DNA from: Deltaproteobacteria bacterium | GTDB taxonomy: Bacteria; Desulfobacterota; Binatia; HRBIN30; JACQVA1 | Length of the DNA stretch: 64,000 bases | Direction: 5' to 3' | NCBI GenBank assembly: GCA_016178705.1 | Contig: JACOST010000014.1 | Location: forward strand, 186,001 to 250,000 | Part shown: positions 8,256-16,362 of the stretch, piece by piece | Layout of the letters: the number at the start of each line of letters is the position of its first letter | Numbering within the stretch: the stretch's first letter is position 1 | The notes under the pieces: generated by a model | Databases searched by the model: none | What the model was told of the DNA's origin: nothing | The model's input: the letters and a program-made list of their open reading frames with translations, nothing else | Program-made: the position numbers and the translations under genes

Positions 8256-9258
8256 GCGCGTCGCCGATGCGGGTGAGCGCCTCGTCGATGTCGGCGGTCG
8301 ACACGTCGAGATGGGTCACCGCGCGGAACACCTGCGCACTAACTGGATTCATCAAGAGCTGCCGAACGCTGATCGAGCGCAGGAACTCCATCGTGTTGTT
8401 GACGTGGAAGAGCACGATATTGGTTTCCGGCGCCGGATCGACGACGAGCCCGAGCCGCGTCAGCCCGTCCGCCAAGCGGCGCGCGTTGCGGTGATCGTCG
8501 GCGAGTCGGTCGACATGATGTTCGAGCGCGTACAACCCCGCCGCGGCGAGAATGCCCGCTTGCCGCATGCCGCCGCCGTACATTTTGCGGAAGCGATGGA
8601 CGCGGTCGATGACCTCGGCCGAACCGCACACCAGCGAGCCGATCGGCGCGCCGAGACCCTTCGACAAACAGAACGACACCGTGTCGAACGGTTCGGCCCA
8701 TGTCGCCGCGGGGATGCCGCTGGCCACCACGGCGTTGAACAGGCGCGCACCGTCGAGGTGCAACTTCAAGCCGTGTGCGCGCGCGGCCGCGACCACGCGT
8801 TGGAGTTGCTCGAAGGGGAACACCCGACCACCGGCGGTATTGTGGGTGTTCTCGATCGCCACCACCGTCGTCGGCGCATAGTGATGATCGCCAGGACTGA
8901 CACCGGCGTGAACGTCGTCGGCGTCGAACACACCGCCGCTTCCAATGCTCCGGGTCTGCACACCGGCCAGCGCGGCGGCGGCGCCCGACTCGTATTTCAG
9001 AATGTGCGCGCCGTCGCTCGCCAGCATCACCTCGCCGTGATGGGTCAGCGCGCGGATCGCGAGTTGATTCGCCATCGTGCCCGACGGCACGAAGATCGCG
9101 GCTTCCTTGCCGAGCCGTTGCGCCGCGACCCGTTGCAGCTCGTTGACGGTGGGATCTTCGCCGTAGACGTCGTCGCCGACTTCGGCGCCGGCCATGGCCG
9201 CACGCATCGCCGGCGTCGGCTTGGTGACCGTGTCGCTGCGCAGATCGATCGTCTTCAT
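8245..9258 (-). CDS. ltaE: Low-specificity L-threonine aldolase
   Basis: A protein of 337 aa, PLP-dependent fold type I. It cleaves L-threonine/L-allo-threonine to glycine and acetaldehyde. Family landmarks: N-terminal [29 protein letters not shown], the glycine/serine loop [18 protein letters not shown] (cofactor-ring Asp) and the PLP Schiff-base lysine in CLSKGLGAP. Length matches the family. The ATG at 9258 gives the canonical N-terminus. No operon partner is evident. Confidence 0.93.
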   Translation of the reverse strand: MKTIDLRSDTVTKPTPAMRAAMAGAEVGDDVYGEDPTVNELQRVAAQRLGKEAAIFVPSGTMANQLAIRALTHHGEVMLASDGAHILKYESGAAAALAGVQTRSIGSGGVFDADDVHAGVSPGDHHYAPTTVVAIENTHNTAGGRVFPFEQLQRVVAAARAHGLKLHLDGARLFNAVVASGIPAATWAEPFDTVSFCLSKGLGAPIGSLVCGSAEVIDRVHRFRKMYGGGMRQAGILAAAGLYALEHHVDRLADDHRNARRLADGLTRLGLVVDPAPETNIVLFHVNNTMEFLRSISVRQLLMNPVSAQVFRAVTHLDVSTADIDEALTRIGDALKK

Positions 9259-9325
9259 GGCGCGGCATCATAGCGCGCTGCGGGTCCGACCAGAACCCCA
9301 CTGCCGGCGAGCGTGAAGGAACCGC

Positions 9326-10759
9326 TCAGAGAAGCGCCGAGTCGTGAGACACCACGCGTGTCCCAGCAACCGCAGACTCGTTCCCCACCAAGCTGGGAAG
9401 GTGCACGCGCACCTGCGCCAGCAGCTCTTCGTCGGAGATCGACGTCGTACGCTCGTGCCGGTACTGGTCGTCGACCCACTCGGTGATGTGCTTCACCGCA
9501 TCGGACTTCTTGTCCACTCGCGCCGTCGCCGGGATATGGAAGTACGAGTTGATCCACCACGACACGCCGGCGGTGCCGGAGGTTTTGTCGATGGCTACAC
9601 GCGGCGGCCGGCCGAGCACGGCGGTGGTGTCGAAGACGTTGTAGATCTCTTCGTCCTTCAGCAACCCGTCGGCGTGAATCCCGGCGCGGGTGACGTTGAA
9701 GTCGCGCCCGACGAACGGATAGCTCGGCGGAATGCGATAGTTCAGTTCGCGTTCGAAGTACTCGCCAATCTCAGTGATAACGGACGTGTCCATGCCGTTC
9801 GCGTCGCCGGTGAGCGAAATGTACTCCATCACCAGCCCCTCGACTGGCGGATTGCCGGTGCGCTCGCCGAGGCCAAGCAGGGTGCCGTTCGCGTACATGC
9901 AGCCGTACAGCCACGCGGCCGACGCGTTGGCGAGCACCTTGTGGAAGTCGTTGTGCCCGTGCCACTCGAGACAGTCGGACGGCACACCGCACTCGCGCCG
10001 CAATCCCTGAATCAGCTTGGGGACGCTGCGCGGCAGGGCCACGCCGGGCAGCGGCACGCCGAAACCGAGCGTGTCGCAGACGCGGATTTTGATCGGCATG
10101 CCGCTCGCCTCGCTCAGCCGCATCAGCTCGCACACAAATGGTGCGACGAAGCCGTAAAAGTCCGCCCGCGTCGCATCTTCGAGATGGCAGCGAATGCGCA
10201 CGCCGGCATCGAGCGCGGCTTGCACGATGCGCAGGTAGTCATCAAGCGCCTCGCGCCGCGTCTTCTTCAGCTTGCGGAAGATGTGGTAGTCGGAGCACGA
10301 AGTGAGAATGCCCGTCTCTTCGAGCCCCATCTCCTTGACCAGGCGAAAATCCGACGCCACCGCGCGAATCCATCCTGTCACCTCCGGAAAGCTATACCCG
10401 AGCGCCAGACACTGCTCGACCGCCGCGCGGTCGACGTCGGAGTAGAGAAAGAACTCCGCTTGGCGGATGATTCCGTTCGGCCCGCCGAGGCGATGGAGCA
10501 TGCGATAGAGATCAAGGATCTGCCGCACGGTGTAGGGCGGCCGCGCCTGTTGGCCATCACGGAAGGTCGTGTCGGTGATGTAGAACGCCGGCGCGGGGTC
10601 GAGCGGTTCCGTCGAGCCGTCGAGCACGATGCGTGGTGGCGCGTCGTACGGAAACATCTCGCGCAACAAGTTGGGCTCATCGACGTCCTGCAGCGCGAAA
10701 CCGCTCGCAACCGGAGACGCCCCGGCGCGTCGTGCACCGTTCGTGTGTTCTGCGATCAT
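9326..10759 (-). CDS. Homocitrate/2-isopropylmalate synthase-family enzyme (possible Re-citrate synthase)
   Basis: A protein of 477 aa of the DRE-TIM metallolyase/HMGL-like family. Motifs: DTTFRDGQQ near residue 65 (catalytic Arg and metal Asp), HLEDATRADFYGF and EWHGHND (metal-binding HxH), and GERTGNPPVEG. The family condenses acetyl-CoA with a 2-oxoacid. No leucine-feedback LeuA-dimer domain is seen at the C-terminus. The short non-regulatory C-terminus and the FRDGQQARPPYT motif recall homocitrate synthase-like enzymes, some of which act as Re-citrate synthases. The ATG at 10759 follows GGGAGG; the TTG at 10765 is less likely. Confidence 0.8.
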   Translation of the reverse strand: MIAEHTNGARRAGASPVASGFALQDVDEPNLLREMFPYDAPPRIVLDGSTEPLDPAPAFYITDTTFRDGQQARPPYTVRQILDLYRMLHRLGGPNGIIRQAEFFLYSDVDRAAVEQCLALGYSFPEVTGWIRAVASDFRLVKEMGLEETGILTSCSDYHIFRKLKKTRREALDDYLRIVQAALDAGVRIRCHLEDATRADFYGFVAPFVCELMRLSEASGMPIKIRVCDTLGFGVPLPGVALPRSVPKLIQGLRRECGVPSDCLEWHGHNDFHKVLANASAAWLYGCMYANGTLLGLGERTGNPPVEGLVMEYISLTGDANGMDTSVITEIGEYFERELNYRIPPSYPFVGRDFNVTRAGIHADGLLKDEEIYNVFDTTAVLGRPPRVAIDKTSGTAGVSWWINSYFHIPATARVDKKSDAVKHITEWVDDQYRHERTTSISDEELLAQVRVHLPSLVGNESAVAGTRVVSHDSALL

Positions 10760-10837
10760 CGGCAACCTCCCACATCGCCACCGCGGGCGCGCGCCTGGCG
10801 CGCTCGGTTGTGTCCGCCGTGGCCTGCTTTGTGGTCG

Positions 10838-10865
10838 ATACTATCGCTGATCAATACATTGTCAA
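10838..10865 (-). promoter_or_regulatory. Sigma70-type promoter with overlapping palindrome
   Basis: Reading the minus strand, a perfect TTGACA (-35, plus-strand 10860-10865) is followed after 16 nt by TAGTAT (-10, 10838-10843), ~80 bp upstream of the homocitrate synthase-like gene. A 10-bp palindrome TCAACGTTGA overlaps the -35, and a wider TATCGCT...AGCGATA inverted repeat (10842-10848/10871-10877) spans the promoter, so a repressor site is plausible. The surrounding AT-rich stretch stands out sharply from its GC-rich neighbours. Confidence 0.55.
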
Positions 10866-10885
10866 CGTTGAGCGATAAATCAATA

Positions 10886-12232
10886 TTAGGACGAAACCGG
10901 CTCGCCGGCGGCGGCTGAAAACGCGGACTGTCCCGTGGTTTCGAGGACGCGCTGCCAAATCGGCCCGTCCGGATCGAGTTGCCGCCGGCTGGCCACCGCG
11001 AGCGGAATCGGCACATGCGTCAGTTGCTGATTCCAGAAGCCGACCATCATGTTCGTGCGGCCGCTCATGCCCGCGTGCACCGCGTGTTGGCCGAGCGCGA
11101 GACAGAATTCCGCGTCCATCGAGTTCGCCGGCTGGCTGCGAATGCTGTAGCTCGGATCGAGATAGCGGACGGTGACCTCGGCGCCGCGCGCGGCGAAGTG
11201 CTGCGCGATTCGTTCCCTGAGAAACGGCCCAACGTCTTTGAGCTTCACATTGCCCGAGGCGTCATGCGCGCCACCCGGCTCGTGAATGAGCTCTTGCCCC
11301 GCGCCTTCGGCGACCACGATGACGGCATGGTGTTTCCGCTCGAGCCGGCGCTCCAGGGCCTGAAGCACTCCCGCCTCGCCATCCAGCGCGAACGGTGCTT
11401 CCGGCACCAGGCAGAAGTTGACGTCGCAGCTCGCCAGCGTGGCATGCGCCGCAATGAAGCCGGCCTGCCGACCCATCAACTTCACCAGGCCGACGCCGTT
11501 CCATGCCCCGAGCGCTTCTTGATGCGCGCCGTTGATGACCATACGCGCGGCCTCCACCGCGGTGGCGAAGCCGAAGCTGCGCGTGATCCATTGAATGTCG
11601 TTGTCGATGGTCTTCGGAATCCCGATCACACCGATGCGCTCGCCGCGACGCGCGATCTCCGCACTCAGCGCCGCCGCGCCCTTCAGGGAGCCATCACCGC
11701 CGATGACGAAGAGAATTCCGATGCGCCGCCGCACCAGCGTGTCAACCATGTCGCTGACTGCTTGCGGTCCGCGCGACGATCCCAGCACGGTGCCGCCGAA
11801 CTCGTGAATGCGGTCCACCATTGCTGGCATCAACGACAGCGGCTCTTGCGCGTTACGCGCCAGGCCGGCGTAGCCGTAGCGAAAGCCGAGGACGCGCCCG
11901 ACGCCGAAACTGTAGGTGAGGGTCAACACGATCGCGCGAATGACGTTGTTGATCCCCGGGCACAAGCCACCGCAGGTGACGATGCCGCAGGTCAGTGCTT
12001 TGGGATCGAAGAACACTTGCCGCCGCGGTCCAGCCGGTTCGAACGCCGGCGGTGATTGCCCGGATCGCAGGTAGGGCTCCAAGTCCGCCACGTCCGCCGA
12101 GAGCAACACTCGATGGGCTTCGTCCACAAAGGGCATTCCGCTGCCGAGCAGCGCGCACGGGACAGTGCATGGGCCGAGTGTGGAAACGATCAGTTCGTCG
12201 GCAGTCGGGAACGTCATGGCGGACACTCTCAT
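10886..12232 (-). CDS. pfkA: 6-phosphofructokinase (long, plant/spirochaete-type)
   Basis: A protein of 448 aa. Motifs: GGLCPGINNVIRAIV (nucleotide site), GGDGS with Gly where PPi-enzymes carry Asp (favours ATP), PKTIDNDI with catalytic Asp, and MGRQAGFIA. This combination and the ~450-aa length match group-III ATP-PFKs rather than the 320-aa E. coli type. It phosphorylates fructose-6-phosphate in glycolysis. The ATG at 12232 has GAGGTGAG upstream; the ATG at 12217 is an alternative. The ATP versus PPi call is family inference. Confidence 0.88.
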   Translation of the reverse strand: MRVSAMTFPTADELIVSTLGPCTVPCALLGSGMPFVDEAHRVLLSADVADLEPYLRSGQSPPAFEPAGPRRQVFFDPKALTCGIVTCGGLCPGINNVIRAIVLTLTYSFGVGRVLGFRYGYAGLARNAQEPLSLMPAMVDRIHEFGGTVLGSSRGPQAVSDMVDTLVRRRIGILFVIGGDGSLKGAAALSAEIARRGERIGVIGIPKTIDNDIQWITRSFGFATAVEAARMVINGAHQEALGAWNGVGLVKLMGRQAGFIAAHATLASCDVNFCLVPEAPFALDGEAGVLQALERRLERKHHAVIVVAEGAGQELIHEPGGAHDASGNVKLKDVGPFLRERIAQHFAARGAEVTVRYLDPSYSIRSQPANSMDAEFCLALGQHAVHAGMSGRTNMMVGFWNQQLTHVPIPLAVASRRQLDPDGPIWQRVLETTGQSAFSAAAGEPVSS

Positions 12233-12380
12233 ACCACACTCACCTCGCTCCGAAAGAAATCCGAGCGCGGAGGCACGCGCCGAGAGCAATCCGTGTAATC
12301 CGCGCAATCCGTTGTAAAGCTTCTGGACGCGATCGCTCCGTTGTTCGGTGTCGCAGCGGATGCTATCGCCACGAGCGGTG

Positions 12381-13256
12381 ATGCGGCTCCGATTGCACAC
12401 ATTTGCCGACAGCGCCCGCGGCGCGCGCGACCTCGCCACCCACCTGGGCACGGCGCCTCCGGCGCTTGTCGAGGTTCACCGCTTTCCCGACGGCGAGACG
12501 CTGGTGCGCGTCGCCGCGCCGGTTGCACGCCATGCCGTGCTGGTGCGATCGCTGTTCGATCCGAACACGAAACTAATCGAGACCGTGCTCGCCGCCGACG
12601 CCTTGCGCCGCAGCGGCGCACACACCGTAACGTTGGTGGCGCCGTACTTGCCGTACATGCGCCAAGACGCCGTCTTCCGTGCCGGCGAACCGATCTCGCA
12701 ACGCGTGATCGGCTCGCTGCTGCGGCGTGCGTTCGATCGCGTGCTCACCGTTGAGCCGCACTTGCACCGGACGCGGCACCTCGCGGAGACCTTCGGTCGC
12801 GGCGCGCGCGCTCTCTCCGCCGCGCCGGTATTGGCCGAGTGGCTACGGCGGGCCGAGGGCGACATCCTGATCGTCGGACCGGACAGCGAATCGGAGCCGT
12901 GGGTGCGGGCAATCGGGCGTGCCGCGCACCGGCCGTGGGTCTTCGGCTCCAAGCAACGACTGGCCGATCGTTCGGTCCGCATTCACTTTCCGCCATTGCC
13001 CGCGACCACGAGGGCGGTGATTGTCGACGACATCGCCAGCAGCGGCGCCACGCTCGCCGTCGCCGCGCGGGCGCTGCGGCGCGCCGGTATTCGCACCGTC
13101 GACGCGATCGTCGTGCACGCGATCTTCACGCCCGGCGCACTGGCGCGGATTCGCGCGGCCGGGGTACGCCGGATCGTCTCGTGCGACACCGTGCCGCACC
13201 CGACCAATCGCATCGCGACGGCACCGCTGTTGGCCGCCGCGCTGGCCGCTCGCTGA
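12381..13256 (+). CDS. prs: Ribose-phosphate pyrophosphokinase (short, archaeal-like PRPP synthase)
   Basis: A protein of 291 aa, about 25 residues shorter than classical bacterial Prs. Motifs: VAPYLPYMRQD (ATP-site region), VEPHLH (metal/ATP loop) and the PRPP loop VIVDDIASSGATL. The catalytic core is intact, but some flexible-loop and allosteric-region segments are reduced, as in archaeal class III-like enzymes. It diverges from phosphofructokinase and is followed 58 bp later by an AMP phosphorylase-family gene, indicating a nucleotide-ribose metabolism unit. The ATG at 12381 is preferred; the TTG/GTG upstream is possible. Confidence 0.85.
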   Translation: MRLRLHTFADSARGARDLATHLGTAPPALVEVHRFPDGETLVRVAAPVARHAVLVRSLFDPNTKLIETVLAADALRRSGAHTVTLVAPYLPYMRQDAVFRAGEPISQRVIGSLLRRAFDRVLTVEPHLHRTRHLAETFGRGARALSAAPVLAEWLRRAEGDILIVGPDSESEPWVRAIGRAAHRPWVFGSKQRLADRSVRIHFPPLPATTRAVIVDDIASSGATLAVAARALRRAGIRTVDAIVVHAIFTPGALARIRAAGVRRIVSCDTVPHPTNRIATAPLLAAALAAR

Positions 13257-13314
13257 TCGCAGCGCGCCCTGGTCTGTGGATTTGCAGTCGACGATCAGCC
13301 ATAAGCCACCAGCC

Positions 13315-14820
13315 ATGTTCCGACTCAAGCATCTGCAGATTGACACGCTGAGTGAGCACGTGGTGTTCATTCACGAAGCGGCCGTACGCGCCGGTAATCT
13401 CGGCTTGCAACCGCTCGATCGTGTGCATGTCGTCGGCGATGATCCCGCCGGCGGACCGCCGCGTGAAGTCACCGGCATCCTCAACTTCTGCCGCGATGCG
13501 CTGGTGGCGCACGACGAGATCGGCTTGTCGGACGTGACCTTCCGCGATCTCGGTCTGCCCGACGGCGCCGCCGTGCGCGCTACCATTGCGCCGGCCCCGC
13601 GCAGCGTCGACTTCGTGCGTCGCAAGTTGCGCGGCAAGCGGCTCGACCGCGCGGCGTTCGACGCGATTCTCACCGACGTCGTTCAACACCGCTACTCGAA
13701 GGTCGAGCTGTCGATGTTCGTGCTCGCCTGCGCGTTGCAGACGCTCGACCTCAGCGAGACCGTTGACCTGACGCGGGCGATGATCGCCGCCGGCACCACG
13801 CTCGACTTCGGCCCCGGGCCGATCGTCGACAAGCACTGCATCGGCGGTGTGCCCGGGCACCGCACCACGATGGTGGTGGTGCCGATTCTGGCTGCGCTCG
13901 GTTTGACGGTGCCGAAGACGTCGTCGCGCGCGATCACCAGCCCCGCCGGTACGGCCGATACGATGGGCGTGCTCGCTGAGGTCGCGCTTTCACCGGCACG
14001 CATCCATCAAGTGGTTGAGCAAGCCGGCGCGTGCATCACGTGGGGGGGCGCGCTCGATCTCGCACCAGCCGACGACATCCTCATCACCGTCGAGCGGCCG
14101 ATGGAGATCGACACCGAGGTGCAAATGGTGGCCTCGATCTTGTCGAAGAAGAAGACCGCGGGCGCGACACATGCCCTGATCGACATTCCCGTCGGTCGGA
14201 CGGCGAAGATTCGATCCATGCCGGCGGCAGAGCGCTTGGAGGAACTCTTTCGCGCGGTGGCGAAGGAGATCAATCTGCGACTCGAGGTGGTGATTACTGA
14301 GGCGCACGGACCGATCGGCTGGGGCATCGGGCCGCGGCTCGAAGCACTCGACGTGCTCGCGGTGTTGCGCCGCACACCCGGCGCGCCGACCGACTTGCGC
14401 GAGAAGTCACTCTATCTCGCGGCGCGCATTTTGGAGATGGTCGGCAGCGTGCCGCCTGCGGGCGGCTATCGCGCGGCGCAGCAGGCCCTGGATTCCGGCG
14501 CGGCCGAACAGGCGCTCGATCGCATCGTGGCGGCGCAAGGCGCGCGTGAGTTCCCGCCCGAGGCGCCGTACCGCCACACGGTGACGGCGGCTGGCGACGG
14601 CCACATTCGCGCGATCGACTGCTGGGAAATCGCACGGGTCGCCAAACGCGCCGGCGCGCCCGCCCACGCCGCGGCCGGGGTGCGGCTGCTGCGCACGGTA
14701 GGCGACGTCGTCGCCACGGGCGAGCCGTTGTTCGAAATCCATGCGCAAAGCATGGCGCAGCTCGATTTCGGACGCACGTACGCTGCCGCGCATCCCGACA
14801 TCTTTTGCTTCGGGTTCTAA
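13315..14820 (+). CDS. AMP phosphorylase / thymidine phosphorylase family protein
   Basis: A protein of 501 aa, matching the ~500-aa AMP phosphorylase branch rather than the 440-aa thymidine phosphorylase branch. It has an extra N-terminal domain (residues 1-85), then the pyrimidine-nucleoside phosphorylase core: DKHCIGGVPGHRTTM, SSRAITSPAGTADTMG and KKKTAGATH. AMP phosphorylases convert NMP plus phosphate to ribose-1,5-bisphosphate plus base. Pairing with PRPP synthase supports nucleotide salvage. No ribose-1,5-bisphosphate isomerase or RuBisCO is present in this window. The stop abuts the next start. Confidence 0.85.
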   Translation: MFRLKHLQIDTLSEHVVFIHEAAVRAGNLGLQPLDRVHVVGDDPAGGPPREVTGILNFCRDALVAHDEIGLSDVTFRDLGLPDGAAVRATIAPAPRSVDFVRRKLRGKRLDRAAFDAILTDVVQHRYSKVELSMFVLACALQTLDLSETVDLTRAMIAAGTTLDFGPGPIVDKHCIGGVPGHRTTMVVVPILAALGLTVPKTSSRAITSPAGTADTMGVLAEVALSPARIHQVVEQAGACITWGGALDLAPADDILITVERPMEIDTEVQMVASILSKKKTAGATHALIDIPVGRTAKIRSMPAAERLEELFRAVAKEINLRLEVVITEAHGPIGWGIGPRLEALDVLAVLRRTPGAPTDLREKSLYLAARILEMVGSVPPAGGYRAAQQALDSGAAEQALDRIVAAQGAREFPPEAPYRHTVTAAGDGHIRAIDCWEIARVAKRAGAPAHAAAGVRLLRTVGDVVATGEPLFEIHAQSMAQLDFGRTYAAAHPDIFCFGF

Positions 14821-16350
14821 ATGACCCCGCCGCCCCGCCGCCGGCTTGGCGCGTTGCTGCTGGTCATTGCCGGTGCCATCGGCTGCATCCATCTCTATGG
14901 ACGCGACTCGATCGATGAGGGCGACAATCTCGCCGCCGGCATGCTGATCGCGCGCGGCTGGGTGCTGTACCGCGACATCTTCTCACACCACTTCCCATTC
15001 GCGTACTATTGGAGCGCACTAGTCGCCGCGTTGTGCGGGCCATCGCTGCTGGCATGGCGGCTCTCGCAGTTGCTGTTTCAACTGGCTGCGTTTGGCACCG
15101 CGATGTGGCTGACGCCGTTCCCAATCGCGATCGGCATCGCCGCCGTCGTGTGGCGAGCGCTGTCGCCGGCCAATCTCAGCAACATGGTTCTGTACCACAA
15201 CTTCACCGCGGCGGCGTTGCTGCTGGTCGGCACGCTGACGGTGGCGATCGCGAGCGGCTCTCTACGCCCCGATCGCCGCCACCGCGCGGCACTCAGCGTC
15301 GGCGCGATCATCGCGATACTCTCCGATCCACTCGCGGTGTATCCCGTGCTGCTCAGCCTCGCGGTGCTCGCGCTGACTGCGGGCGCCCGCTTCAGCCTGC
15401 GCATCGGCGTCGCGGTGGCCGCCGCGATGGCGCTAACCGCGGGCTACCTGTGGGGCAGCGGCGCGCTGGGTGCGTTCACCCACGACGTCCTACGTTTCAA
15501 CGCAGAGGTGTATGCGAAGTATACCCGCGTCGATCCGTTTCCGCTGTGGCGCACCGCGCAAGTTGCAGCGACCGGACTCGATGTGTTCGATGCGCGGTGG
15601 CGCAATGTCTCGCTGGCGTTGCCGCGCCTGATCGAACCGGACCGCTGGATCTTCACCGGCTTGCTGTTGCGGCTGGCGGTGATCGGCGCGAGCGCGATGC
15701 TGGTACAGCGCCGGCGCGTGACCGCCGCGATCTATCTTTACCTGTTTGCGGCGCTGCTCCTCGCCGGCATCGGCGACGAGCGCTTCCGCGCCAACGCGTT
15801 CGTGCTCGTGGCGTTGTTTGCCGCGGGCGGGTTGGTCTCGGGCGAGTGGCGACGCGACGCGGCCGCGCCGCGGGCCGCGACTCGCGGCGTCCTCGCGGTG
15901 ACGCGCCTGGTGGTCGCGGCGATGCTGCTGTGGGTGGTCGCGAGCGATCTCCGCGTGAGCCTCACCCATGTCGACCGCTTGAGTTACGCCCACAACTTCG
16001 GCGACTACGAGCAGCGAGCCGGGACGATCACCCGCTGGCGCTGTGACCGCGACGACGTCGCTCTCGCCTACTACCCGGCCGATCCGCTGATGCACGTCTT
16101 CACCGGCATGCCGCCGGTGTCGCGCTATCTGTTCATGCTGCCGTGGGTCGCCGAGGTCGGCCAACCGGACGTGTTGGCGAGCTTGCCGACCACCGATGCC
16201 GTCGTGTCGATCGATCTCTCCGGCGACGTGTGGGGTTATCGCACGCGCGACTATCTCGCACCGATGGTGCAGTTTCTCGACACGCGCTACGTGAAAGTTG
16301 CAGACGGGCTGTGGGTGTCGCCGCGGCTCGCGCATGGCTGCGCGCAGTAG
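14821..16350 (+). CDS. Multi-pass membrane protein, GT-C glycosyltransferase-like
   Basis: A protein of 509 aa starting at the base after the previous stop. An N-terminal hydrophobic helix is followed by the loop SIDEGDNLAAGMLIARGWVLYRDIFSHHFPFAYYW, whose acidic D-E-x-D after the first helix is the hallmark arrangement of PMT/ArnT-like GT-C enzymes. About ten hydrophobic segments follow, then a soluble C-terminal region. Probably transfers a sugar from a polyprenyl-phosphate donor at the membrane; acceptor unknown. The link to the nucleotide genes upstream may be only transcriptional. Confidence 0.7.
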   Translation: MTPPPRRRLGALLLVIAGAIGCIHLYGRDSIDEGDNLAAGMLIARGWVLYRDIFSHHFPFAYYWSALVAALCGPSLLAWRLSQLLFQLAAFGTAMWLTPFPIAIGIAAVVWRALSPANLSNMVLYHNFTAAALLLVGTLTVAIASGSLRPDRRHRAALSVGAIIAILSDPLAVYPVLLSLAVLALTAGARFSLRIGVAVAAAMALTAGYLWGSGALGAFTHDVLRFNAEVYAKYTRVDPFPLWRTAQVAATGLDVFDARWRNVSLALPRLIEPDRWIFTGLLLRLAVIGASAMLVQRRRVTAAIYLYLFAALLLAGIGDERFRANAFVLVALFAAGGLVSGEWRRDAAAPRAATRGVLAVTRLVVAAMLLWVVASDLRVSLTHVDRLSYAHNFGDYEQRAGTITRWRCDRDDVALAYYPADPLMHVFTGMPPVSRYLFMLPWVAEVGQPDVLASLPTTDAVVSIDLSGDVWGYRTRDYLAPMVQFLDTRYVKVADGLWVSPRLAHGCAQ

Positions 16351-16362
16351 CCGCCAACGACG

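Noticed and set aside
9344-10918. 524-codon plus-strand frame opposite the condensing enzyme
   Set aside because: Antisense to a gene with DTTFRDGQQ and HGHND motifs; it also crosses the promoter region of that gene.
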